Below the pieces are notes generated by a model, which was not told the origin of the DNA, did no database searches, and was given only the letters and a program-made list of their open reading frames with translations. A DNA stretch of 12,754 nt from Gammaproteobacteria bacterium (lineage in GTDB: Bacteria; Pseudomonadota; Gammaproteobacteria; UBA9339): assembly GCA_018814965.1 (NCBI GenBank), contig JAHIYS010000098.1, forward strand, positions 1 through 12,754. Direction: 5' to 3'. Each line of letters opens with the position of its first letter. The stretch's first letter is position 1. Made by a program: the position numbers and the translations under genes. Shown here piece by piece: positions 1-6,908 of this stretch.

Positions 1-92
1 CTTTAATCATGGGAATTGGAGCTGTCTTTTTTATAGCTCATAAACTAATAATAGAAAATCCTGCTCCTGAAAAAAGAAAACGCGACCTATAA
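1..92 (+). CDS. C-terminal end of a membrane protein (partial)
   Basis: The frame starting at base 3 is open from the window edge to a TAA at 90-92. It reads as a hydrophobic stretch (LIMGIGAVFFIAHKLII) followed by a short charged tail (ENPAPEKRKRDL). This looks like the last transmembrane helix and cytoplasmic tail of an inner-membrane protein, perhaps a transporter. Only 29 codons are visible, so the family cannot be named. It converges on the lipoprotein gene at 131-361, with 38 bases between the two stop codons and no obvious terminator hairpin there. Confidence 0.6.
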   Translation, partial: LIMGIGAVFFIAHKLIIENPAPEKRKRDL

Positions 93-130
93 CTCAAAAA
101 CTAACTTTTCAAATTCCATGATTTTGTCAA

Positions 131-361
131 CTAATTATCAAGAACCGCATCACAATTGTGATTATCATAATCAATTCTGACTGCATCGGTACGATCCACA
201 ACATTCATTGATTGATTTCGATTATAATTCTGAGTACCCCTAGAAAAACGCTGCTTTAATCCAGTACAATATCCTCGTTCCGCAACACCTGAGTTCTGAT
301 TTAAATCGGAACAACCAAAAAGCGCAAATATTAGTGCCGACACCACTATTTTTTTTGCCAT
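131..361 (-). CDS. Small putative lipoprotein downstream of dnaJ
   Basis: This is a 76-residue protein with a clear lipoprotein signal: Lys3-Lys4, a hydrophobic stretch (IVVSALIFALF) and a lipobox ending in Cys17 (LFGC followed by Ser). The mature part is about 60 residues, polar, rich in Asn and Asp, with two further cysteines that could form a disulfide. No family is recognised. The ATG is preceded by AGAGG with five bases of spacing, a good ribosome site. It starts 15 bases after the dnaJ stop on the same strand, so it is probably cotranscribed with dnaK-dnaJ and heat-induced, which is inference. Ser rather than Asp at position +2 would favour outer-membrane sorting under the E. coli rule. 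Confidence 0.72.
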   Translation of the reverse strand: MAKKIVVSALIFALFGCSDLNQNSGVAERGYCTGLKQRFSRGTQNYNRNQSMNVVDRTDAVRIDYDNHNCDAVLDN

Positions 362-376
362 AAATACCTCTATGTT

Positions 377-1531
377 TTATTTAGAAAACTTACTAAAAAA
401 ATCCTTGACCCCATCAAACCATCCCTTTGAAATCGGGCTATGCTTCTTACGGTCTTTGGCTAGCAATTCATCAAATTTACGCAAAAGCTCTTTTTGATCA
501 CTATCAAGATTAACTGGGGTTTCAACCATAATCTTACAAAATAGATGCCCTTGACCACCATGCAGCCCTTTTATCCCCTTGCCAGATAACCGTAAAACCT
601 TTCCTGACTGAGTACCAGCTGGAACTTTAAGCTTAACCTTGCCCCCTAATGTAGGGATCTCATACTCTTCGCCCAACGTAGCTCCAACAAATGTTACCGG
701 AACGTCACAATATAAATCTAAGCCATCGCGTTTAAATATTTTATGCGGCAAAACAGAGATCTCTACATACAGATCCCCTGAAGGTGCCCCTTTAGTACCA
801 GCATTACCCTCTCCGGTCAAACGTACCCTATCGCCGTTATCAACACCGACAGGAATTTTGACCGATAATGTTTTTTGAATTTGTACTTGTTTTCTACCAT
901 GGCATTTATGACAAGGATCAGAAATAATTTCACCTGTTCCATGGCACGCATGACAAGTTTGTTGCATAGAAAAGAAACCTTGCTGAATATAAACCTGTCC
1001 ATTACCACCGCAGGTTTTACATGTTTCCGGCTTAGAACCTTTACGCGCTCCTGTACCACCACACTCAGTACAATTTATCATTTGTGGTACTTTGATCGTA
1101 GCTGTTGTACCAAACACCACATCCTCTAAACTGATTCTTACATGCGTAATTAAATCATGGCCGCGTTCAGGCCTATTTCTTTGAGCACCTCCTCCAGAAC
1201 GTGCATTCCCAAAAATATCTCCAAAAATGTCACCAAAAATATCACCAACGTTATCAAAGCCACCGCCAAAACCACTAGGACCAGCTCCACCACCTTTAGC
1301 AACATTTTCAAATCCATCAGGACCCAATTGATCATAAAGCTTACGCTTCTTATCATCAGATAAAACCGCATAGGCTTCCTGAACCTCTTTAAACTTATTT
1401 TCAGAATCTTTATTATCTGGATTACGATCAGGGTGCAACTTCATCGCTAACCTGCGATAAGCTTTTTTGATTTCGTCACCAGAAGCACCTTGGGTAACAC
1501 CTAAAATATCGTAATAATTTTTCTTTGCCAT
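377..1531 (-). CDS. dnaJ: Chaperone protein DnaJ (Hsp40)
   Basis: DnaJ is the J-domain co-chaperone that delivers unfolded clients to DnaK and stimulates its ATPase in the cytoplasm. The 384 residues are full length for a type I DnaJ. The J domain (about 1-70) carries HPD at 33-35. A Gly/Phe-rich region follows (about 75-120) with a tandem GDIFGDIFGDIFGN. The zinc-binding region has four Cys pairs (CTECGGTG, CKTCGGNG, CHACHGTG, CHKCHGRK), the last lacking the usual final Gly. The C-terminal substrate-binding domains follow. The start is supported by AGGA seven bases upstream. It lies 173 bases downstream of dnaK on the same strand, with a strong hairpin in between that may lower its expression relative to dnaK. 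Confidence 0.98.
   Translation of the reverse strand: MAKKNYYDILGVTQGASGDEIKKAYRRLAMKLHPDRNPDNKDSENKFKEVQEAYAVLSDDKKRKLYDQLGPDGFENVAKGGGAGPSGFGGGFDNVGDIFGDIFGDIFGNARSGGGAQRNRPERGHDLITHVRISLEDVVFGTTATIKVPQMINCTECGGTGARKGSKPETCKTCGGNGQVYIQQGFFSMQQTCHACHGTGEIISDPCHKCHGRKQVQIQKTLSVKIPVGVDNGDRVRLTGEGNAGTKGAPSGDLYVEISVLPHKIFKRDGLDLYCDVPVTFVGATLGEEYEIPTLGGKVKLKVPAGTQSGKVLRLSGKGIKGLHGGQGHLFCKIMVETPVNLDSDQKELLRKFDELLAKDRKKHSPISKGWFDGVKDFFSKFSK
1209..1244 (-). repeat. Three tandem 12-bp units in the dnaJ Gly/Phe region
   Basis: Three 12-bp units (ccaaaaatatct, ccaaaaatgtca, ccaaaaatatca on the plus strand) follow each other without a gap at 1209-1220, 1221-1232 and 1233-1244. They encode the GDIF-type repeat of the DnaJ G/F linker. 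Unit length is a multiple of three, so copy-number change would keep the frame. Related DIF motifs are normal in DnaJ linkers; the near-identity of the DNA copies is the notable part. Confidence 0.8.
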
Positions 1532-1594
1532 TTAAAAATCCTGTTTTTATTAAATCTTATCTTTACTTCATTGCTAGTGAATATATAAAACGCA

Positions 1595-1636
1595 CGAAGC
1601 AACCCAGAAATATTTTAAAGCTCCTGGATTGCTTCG
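1595..1636 (-). repeat. Palindromic hairpin between dnaK and dnaJ (dispersed-repeat type)
   Basis: On the minus strand CGAAGCAATCCAG (1636-1624) pairs with CTGGGTTGCTTCG (1607-1595), a 13-bp stem with one G-U pair and a 16-base loop. On the plus strand the same position is a C-A mismatch, so the structure is better in the dnaK-dnaJ transcript. It is followed by TGCGTTTTATAT, a weak U tract, so it could act as a partial terminator or as an RNA-stabilising hairpin. The words CTGGATTGCTTCG and, nearby, GATTGCCAC (1666-1674) resemble, from memory, dispersed palindromic repeats found in many host-associated bacteria. The stem is certain; the repeat-family assignment is inference. Confidence 0.7.
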
Positions 1637-1704
1637 TTGCTTTACTTCTTACAGCGATAAAAAATGATTGCCACTTCTAACACTCGCACTTATACAATCA
1701 TTAA

Positions 1705-3663
1705 CTATTTTTTATCATCATCTTTAACTTCAGTAAACTCTGCATCTACTACATTTTCTCCATCGCCATTAGCTTGGGATTCAGATGCTCCAGCACTAGC
1801 AGCTTCTGGTCCAGCGCCAGCTTCGGCACCAGCCTCCTGACCTTTTTTAGCGTATACTCTTTCCGCCATCTTTGATGAGGCCTCAAGCAACTCTTTGGTT
1901 TTTTCTTCAATTACACTCTTATCATCACTATTCATTACATCTTTAAGAGCAGCAATTGCCGTAGTAATTTTTGATTTCTCATCCTCTTGAACCTCATCGC
2001 CCAAATCTTTCATGGATTTTTCGGTAGCATGGATCATACTATCGGCATGATTACGAACAGTTACTAACTCTTGGAACTTACGATCAGCCTCTTTGTTCTC
2101 TTCAGCATCCTTCACCATCCGCTTAATCTCATCTTCAGATAAACCACTTGAAGCTTTAATTACAATCGATTGCGTCTTTCCGGTAGCTTTATCTTTAGCT
2201 GAAACATGCAGCATACCATTAGCATCAATATCAAAGGTAACTTCAACCTGTGGCACCCCTCGTGGTGCTGGAGCAATATCAACAAGATCAAATCTTCCTA
2301 ATGATTTATTGTGTGATGCAACATCACGCTCCCCTTGTAACACATGAACAGTAACTGCAGACTGGCCATCAGCTGCGGTTGAAAACACTTGAGAAGTTTT
2401 AGTCGGGATCGTAGTATTTTTCTCTATTAACTTCGTCATTACTCCACCCAAAGTTTCGATTCCAAGTGAAAGTGGCGTAACATCAAGTAACAACACATCT
2501 TTAACGGTACCAGCCAAAACTCCAGCTTGAATCGCAGCTCCTACAGCAACCGCTTCATCAGGGTTAACATCATGTCTAGGCTCCTTACCAAAAATATTCT
2601 TTACCATTTCCTGCACTTTCGGCATACGAGTCTGACCACCAACCAAGATAACCTCATCAATATCTTTAAAATCAAGGCCTGAGTCTTTAATTGCAGTGCG
2701 GCAAGGAGCAATAGTTCTTTCAAGCAAATCTTCGACTAAAGATTCTAATTTGGCTCTGGTTATGCGGATATTTAAATGTTTAGGACCAGACGCATCCGCG
2801 GTAATATATGGTAAATTGACATCGGTTTGCTGTGTAGACGAAAGCTCTATCTTAGCTTTTTCAGCCGCCTCTTTAAGACGTTGTAATGCTAAAGGATCTT
2901 GATGCACATCAATCCCACTTTCTTTTTTAAACTCATCAGCCAGAAAATCTATGATACGTAAGTCAATATCTTCACCACCTAAGAAAGTATCACCATTAGT
3001 AGCCAACACTTCAAATTGATGCTCACCATCTACTTCGGCAATCTCAATAATAGAAATATCAAAGGTACCACCACCAAGATCATATACAGCAATCTTAGCG
3101 TCTCCTTTCTTTTTATCCATTCCGTAAGCAAGGGCTGCTGCAGTTGGCTCATTAATAATTCTTTTTACATCTAATCCAGCAATTCTACCCGCATCTTTCG
3201 TCGCCTGACGTTGTGAATCATTAAAATAAGCTGGAACTGTAATAACAGCTTCTTTGACCTCTTCACCCAAATAGCTTTCCGCAGTTTTTTTCATTTTAAG
3301 CAATACTTCTGCGGAAATTTGTGGTGGCGCCATCTTTTTACCATGAGACTCTATCCAAGCATCACCATTATCAGCCTTAACAATCGCATACGGCACCATT
3401 TTGATATCACGCTGTACCACTTCATCGTCAAACTTACGCCCAACCAATCTTTTTACTGCATAAAAAGTATTTTTAGGATTGGTAACTGCTTGTCTCTTAG
3501 CTGGCTCACCAACTATTGTTTCATCATCCTTAGTAAAAGCCACTATTGAAGGTGTAGTACGATGCCCCTCGCTATTTTCAATAACACGCGCTGTACCACC
3601 TGACTCTAAAATTGATACACATGAATTGGTAGTACCTAAATCTATACCTATAATCTTTGACAT
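1705..3663 (-). CDS. dnaK: Molecular chaperone DnaK (Hsp70)
   Basis: DnaK is the ATP-driven cytoplasmic Hsp70 that binds and releases exposed hydrophobic segments together with DnaJ and GrpE. The 652 residues are normal length. The nucleotide-binding domain opens with IGIDLGTTNSCV, contains DLGGGTFDISI near residue 195 and GGQTRMP before the interdomain linker VLLLDVTPLSLG. The substrate-binding domain and helical lid follow, then an Ala/Gly/Glu-rich linker and the acidic tail ending DAEFTEVKDDDKK. The start is supported by GGAG about eight bases upstream. A consensus sigma-32 promoter lies about 45-70 bases before the start codon. The gene upstream is a histidine kinase rather than grpE, so grpE must be elsewhere in the genome. 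Confidence 0.99.
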   Translation of the reverse strand: MSKIIGIDLGTTNSCVSILESGGTARVIENSEGHRTTPSIVAFTKDDETIVGEPAKRQAVTNPKNTFYAVKRLVGRKFDDEVVQRDIKMVPYAIVKADNGDAWIESHGKKMAPPQISAEVLLKMKKTAESYLGEEVKEAVITVPAYFNDSQRQATKDAGRIAGLDVKRIINEPTAAALAYGMDKKKGDAKIAVYDLGGGTFDISIIEIAEVDGEHQFEVLATNGDTFLGGEDIDLRIIDFLADEFKKESGIDVHQDPLALQRLKEAAEKAKIELSSTQQTDVNLPYITADASGPKHLNIRITRAKLESLVEDLLERTIAPCRTAIKDSGLDFKDIDEVILVGGQTRMPKVQEMVKNIFGKEPRHDVNPDEAVAVGAAIQAGVLAGTVKDVLLLDVTPLSLGIETLGGVMTKLIEKNTTIPTKTSQVFSTAADGQSAVTVHVLQGERDVASHNKSLGRFDLVDIAPAPRGVPQVEVTFDIDANGMLHVSAKDKATGKTQSIVIKASSGLSEDEIKRMVKDAEENKEADRKFQELVTVRNHADSMIHATEKSMKDLGDEVQEDEKSKITTAIAALKDVMNSDDKSVIEEKTKELLEASSKMAERVYAKKGQEAGAEAGAGPEAASAGASESQANGDGENVVDAEFTEVKDDDKK

Positions 3664-3705
3664 AATTTTTCTCCAAATATGATCAGTTTTCTATTAACAC
3701 TACTT

Positions 3706-3733
3706 ATATGGGGGTAATATGAACTATTTCAAG
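3706..3733 (-). promoter_or_regulatory. Sigma-32 heat-shock promoter of dnaK
   Basis: On the minus strand CTTGAAA (3733-3727) is followed after exactly 13 bases by CCCCATAT (3713-3706). This matches the sigma-32 (RpoH) consensus CTTGAAA / CCCCATnT at every defined position with the optimal spacing. Transcription would start near 3699, giving a leader of about 36 bases before the dnaK ATG. No CIRCE (HrcA) inverted repeat is visible here, so control looks RpoH-only. The promoter lies wholly in the 108-bp gap after the histidine kinase. Confidence 0.9.
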
Positions 3734-3771
3734 GATAATATATAAATAAAATTATCTTTAAATTCAGCTTA

Positions 3772-5364
3772 TTATGAACATCCAGAGGATATTTTCTTGG
3801 GGAAGCTCAATATAAAATCAGTAAACTCTCCCTCTTTAGACTTACAGGCAATGTTACCACCGTAAGACTCCATAACCATCTTACAAAAAGCTAACCCTAA
3901 ACCAGCACCATCTTTTTTCCCAGTCTCAAATTGTTCAAATATCTCAGGCAAAACATCAACAGGAATACCGAGAGCTGTATCAGTAAATCTCAAAATATTA
4001 TAAGTCTTATCCTCATCAAAACTTATGCTTATACTTCCTTTATCTGCTTCTTTAATCGCATGCAAAGAGTTCTTAACTAAATTAAATAGTATATGCTGCG
4101 TTAAAATCCTATCTCCACAATAAACAAAGTCTTTTATTTTATTAGATTGAAATTTAACCAAAGATTTTTCACTACCCAAAAATGGATATACTTCCAATAA
4201 TTTTTGAATATCTTCTGCGATAGATATGGAATGAAATTTGTTTTCTGTTAACTCCTGAGAAGACATAGTCCTTAACATAGTTAATATGTTATTTACTATA
4301 TGGGTTGCAGATTTGATAGCATACTTAATGTTTTCAATATGATTTTCTGCGATATTTTTTTCCTCGTTTTTAGCAGCAGTAAAAACTGGCAACATCCTTA
4401 ATAGATCAGCATTAATCCCAATTATAGCCAAAGGGGTTCTTATTTCATGGGCAATATTACCCACAAGCGTACTCATATATTTTGATGTTTTCTTTGCAAC
4501 CTCTTTTTTTAGTCGCAGGCTTTCCGCTCTTCTAATATCTGAGATATCAACAGAAACACCAATGACACCGATTACATCATTTTTATGATCAAATAATGGC
4601 GCCAAACTTGTAATATAATCAACCTCATCTCCATTTGGCATTAAAACCGACTTCTCTCTAATATTCAGTTTTGACTTTCCAGATGCGACGACCTCTAGAG
4701 TATTTTTTCTCCACAATGCCTTATGAGGAATAATCCAATCCGCTTTTTTTTCTATATCTTCATTAGTCATGCCAATTATTTCTTGCCTAGAATTTAGTCC
4801 AAAAAATTTGGTGGCATTATTATTGCACCCCAAAAAAACATTATTTTTATCCTTCCAGTATAAGGCACAAGGCATATTAGCAATTATATTATCTAAATAA
4901 GCGCTCAAACTTTCAGCATAATCAGCCATCGACCCTTCTGTAAGCGCTTCCTTGCTTGCAACTATTTTGTATACTTGCGATAGATATTCAACATCTGTCC
5001 GTTCTTCCGTATAAACGATAAAACCAACGGCTTCACCATTTACCCCAACCTTTGGTCTGATTTCCCAATTTAAGTTGAGTATTTTATTAGATTTGTGCGC
5101 AAGAGGTATATCTTTATTGCTCGCTTTGATAATAGGATGTTTTTTACCATCAGGAAAAATAATATCTAAGCCTAAAAATAAAAATAATGAGGAGATAGGT
5201 TTATTTAATACCTCCTTTTTTAAAACAGCAAACAACGCCTCAGCTTTTGGAGTAAGATCAATAACATGGTAATTCAAAGATAAACAAACAGCAGCTCGAT
5301 CAACTTTACTAAAAAGCCATAAGAAATCATCATCAAAATTTTCTGTTACATTATGACTTTTCAT
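3772..5364 (-). CDS. Cytosolic PAS-domain sensor histidine kinase (orphan)
   Basis: This 530-residue sensor kinase would autophosphorylate a histidine and pass the phosphate to an unseen response regulator. No transmembrane segment is visible, so the input is probably cytoplasmic. The N-terminal part (about 15-125) looks like a diverged PAS-like domain. A clearer PAS/PAC module lies at about 155-278 (DNIIANMPCALYWKDKN through GVIGVSVDISDIRRAE). The kinase core has the H box NIAHEIRTPLAI with His306, an N box around Asn428/Asn432 (HILFNLVKNSLHAI), a G1 box (Asp462 in DTALGIP), an F box (IFEQFE) and a G2 box (GAGLGL, 486-491). CAGG lies five bases before the ATG. No regulator gene is adjacent. 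Its signal and target are unknown; its place between upp and dnaK is the only context. Confidence 0.93.
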   Translation of the reverse strand: MKSHNVTENFDDDFLWLFSKVDRAAVCLSLNYHVIDLTPKAEALFAVLKKEVLNKPISSLFLFLGLDIIFPDGKKHPIIKASNKDIPLAHKSNKILNLNWEIRPKVGVNGEAVGFIVYTEERTDVEYLSQVYKIVASKEALTEGSMADYAESLSAYLDNIIANMPCALYWKDKNNVFLGCNNNATKFFGLNSRQEIIGMTNEDIEKKADWIIPHKALWRKNTLEVVASGKSKLNIREKSVLMPNGDEVDYITSLAPLFDHKNDVIGVIGVSVDISDIRRAESLRLKKEVAKKTSKYMSTLVGNIAHEIRTPLAIIGINADLLRMLPVFTAAKNEEKNIAENHIENIKYAIKSATHIVNNILTMLRTMSSQELTENKFHSISIAEDIQKLLEVYPFLGSEKSLVKFQSNKIKDFVYCGDRILTQHILFNLVKNSLHAIKEADKGSISISFDEDKTYNILRFTDTALGIPVDVLPEIFEQFETGKKDGAGLGLAFCKMVMESYGGNIACKSKEGEFTDFILSFPKKISSGCS

Positions 5365-5497
5365 TTAACCTGTCTACACCACTTATATGACCTAATATAA
5401 AAAATGGAGTTCTGCAAATGCCTTACCAAAAAATAATTACTAAAATGGCACCTACATATCCTCCAATACAAAAATCATAGCTCGAAATACCTAGATA

Positions 5498-6151
5498 TTA
5501 CTTGGTTCCGAACATACGATCACCAGCATCACCAAGTCCTGGCAAAATATAACCCTTTTTATTAAGTTTTCTATCCAATTTCACCGCAAACAATGGCACA
5601 TCTGGGTGAGCACTAAAAACTTTTTCTACACCTTCAGGTGCCGCTAAAATACAAACAAAAGTGATTTTACGCACTCCAGAAGCTTTTAATTTATCAATCG
5701 CGCACACAGCAGTACCACCTGTGGCTAACATTGGATCACAAATATAAAACTGTCTATCTTTGCTATGCGAAGGAACTTTAAAATAATATAAGTGTGGTTC
5801 GAGAGTAGATTCATCTCGATAAAGACCAATATGAGCCACACGGGCTGAAGGCATAAGATTCAAAAAACCACCAACCATTCCTAAACCAGCGCGTAATATT
5901 GCTAAAATCACTGGCTTTTTACCAGCAAGAAATGGCATCTCACACTTTTCTAATGGGGTTTGCACGCTCTCATTAGTTAAAGGCAAATCTTTTGTTACCT
6001 CATAAACCAATAAGGTACTGATTTCCCCAACAAGCTCATTAAATTCTTTCTTATCTGTATCACACTTACGAAGCAAAGTTAGCTTATGTTGCAATAATGG
6101 ATGTTGTACTTCATGAAAACTAGTAAAAACTGGATGTTGTTTAATTGGCAT
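5498..6151 (-). CDS. upp: Uracil phosphoribosyltransferase
   Basis: Upp converts uracil and PRPP to UMP and pyrophosphate in the cytoplasmic pyrimidine salvage pathway. The 217 residues are close to the usual length of about 208-210. The PRPP-binding loop is YICDPMLATGGTA at 136-148, and the C-terminal uracil-binding segment GYILPGLGDAGDR is at 200-212, ending MFGTK. LAILRAGLGMVGG (83-95) is the conserved N-terminal active-site segment. The ATG sits inside the last codons of the upstream inhibitor gene, an 11-base overlap in a different frame. Its ribosome site GGAG lies within that gene seven bases upstream. Translation of the two is therefore probably coupled. Confidence 0.98.
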   Translation of the reverse strand: MPIKQHPVFTSFHEVQHPLLQHKLTLLRKCDTDKKEFNELVGEISTLLVYEVTKDLPLTNESVQTPLEKCEMPFLAGKKPVILAILRAGLGMVGGFLNLMPSARVAHIGLYRDESTLEPHLYYFKVPSHSKDRQFYICDPMLATGGTAVCAIDKLKASGVRKITFVCILAAPEGVEKVFSAHPDVPLFAVKLDRKLNKKGYILPGLGDAGDRMFGTK

Positions 6152-6566
6152 TTTGTATCTCCACCGTAAAGTCTAAAGTTTGAAATTCTTGATCTTCCCA
6201 TGAGCGCTTATAAACCATAGTTATCTTGGTTGTTCGCGACTTACTAAAGCTCTCTGGTTTAATTTTAAAGGTCCACTTTTCATAGCCTGGTTTGCCGACC
6301 ATTACGGGCTTATCATTAGAAGATGATGGTGGATAAAAAGCATGTCCAGCTTGAGAAATTAAATTCTCATCATAACTCTTAAGCATCCACGAATATCCAG
6401 TACTGGGATTTGATTTTAAGGTAATATCAAATACTGGGTTAGATTGTTGTACTGTTATAACATTAGCTGAATCGGTAAAGATTGCACCATTTTCAACTTG
6501 AGCTTGAACCACGATAGGCAACAACAAAGCAATCAACCACAAAAATCTCATGCGGTTTTTCATCAT
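6141..6566 (-). CDS. Secreted chagasin-type (MEROPS I42) cysteine protease inhibitor
   Basis: This 141-residue protein has a Sec signal peptide (about 1-22, hydrophobic FLWLIALLLPIVV, likely cleavage after VQA). The mature part carries the chagasin signature NPSTGYSW at 53-60, which in the I42 family forms the central inhibitory loop. A second segment, VGKPGYEKWTFK (about 90-101), sits where the family has its Gly-rich loop, here degenerate. YKRSWE at 119-124 matches the third loop (usually RPW). The family inhibits papain-like cysteine proteases; periplasmic or secreted location is inferred from the signal. AAGGAG and GAGGAG precede two consecutive ATGs, so the start could be 6566 or 6563. 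It overlaps upp by 11 bases. Confidence 0.88.
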   Translation of the reverse strand: MMKNRMRFLWLIALLLPIVVQAQVENGAIFTDSANVITVQQSNPVFDITLKSNPSTGYSWMLKSYDENLISQAGHAFYPPSSSNDKPVMVGKPGYEKWTFKIKPESFSKSRTTKITMVYKRSWEDQEFQTLDFTVEIQNAN

Positions 6567-6629
6567 AGCTCCTCTCCTTAATTTTTATTCCCCTAAATTA
6601 CGACTTTTTTTGTCACAAGGCAAATTAGT

Positions 6630-6650
6630 TTCGATATATTCTAAATCGAA
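6630..6650. promoter_or_regulatory. Inverted repeat TTCGAT-N9-ATCGAA upstream of the inhibitor-upp pair
   Basis: A perfect 6-bp inverted repeat (6630-6635 and 6645-6650) lies about 65 bases upstream of the inhibitor start codon. Half-site spacing of 15 bases centre to centre is unusual for a dimeric repressor but possible. A TAGAAT word on the minus strand lies within it and could be part of a -10 element. This is only a candidate operator; in AT-rich DNA such a short repeat can occur by chance. Confidence 0.2.
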
Positions 6651-6662
6651 CCATTTGAATTT

Positions 6663-6903
6663 TTATAAATAAAACCCTTTCAAACCATATAGCAAACACC
6701 CATCGGCAATAGCTGCCATGGGTAAAAGTGTAAAAACATACATATTAGACCTGAAATAGTTGATATATCCAAACCAGACATTAGTTCATAGGGTAATATC
6801 AAAAATTATAAACCAACCAATATAGCTAAAACTAACAACAAAACCTACAATATAAATAACTATAAGCACAAACTGCAATCAACAACGTCAATATAGATTT
6901 CAT
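6663..6903 (-). pseudogene. Decayed gene for a small membrane protein downstream of tsaB
   Basis: An ATG at 6903-6901, five bases after the tsaB stop, opens a signal-like sequence (MKSILTLLIAVCAYSY) that stops at 6834-6832. A different minus-strand frame continues with hydrophobic protein-like sequence (YIVGFVVSFSYIGWFIIFDI), is broken by TGA at 6788-6786, and resumes in the same frame (VWFGYINYFRSNMYVF, then LLPMAAIADGCLLYGLKGFY) to TAA at 6665-6663. With one frameshift repaired and TGA read as Trp (TGG), this gives about 79 residues with two or three membrane helices. The reconstruction is inference. T-rich DNA reads as hydrophobic in any frame, so chance cannot be excluded. No family is recognised. 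Confidence 0.45.
6698..6723. terminator. Hairpin downstream of tsaB
   Basis: ACCCAT (6698-6703) pairs with ATGGGT (6718-6723) and GGCA (6705-6708) with TGCC (6714-6717), with one bulged C and a 5-base loop. The minus-strand continuation (GTTTGCTATATGG) has no real U tract, so intrinsic termination would be weak. It overlaps the end of the decayed membrane-protein frame and may instead be part of that former coding sequence. Confidence 0.25.
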
Positions 6904-6908
6904 GCTAA

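Noticed and set aside
5365..5420. Promoter for the histidine kinase (TTGCAG with TATATT or TATAAG)
   Set aside because: Spacing of about 12 bases or a mismatched -10 at 17 bases; not good enough to call.
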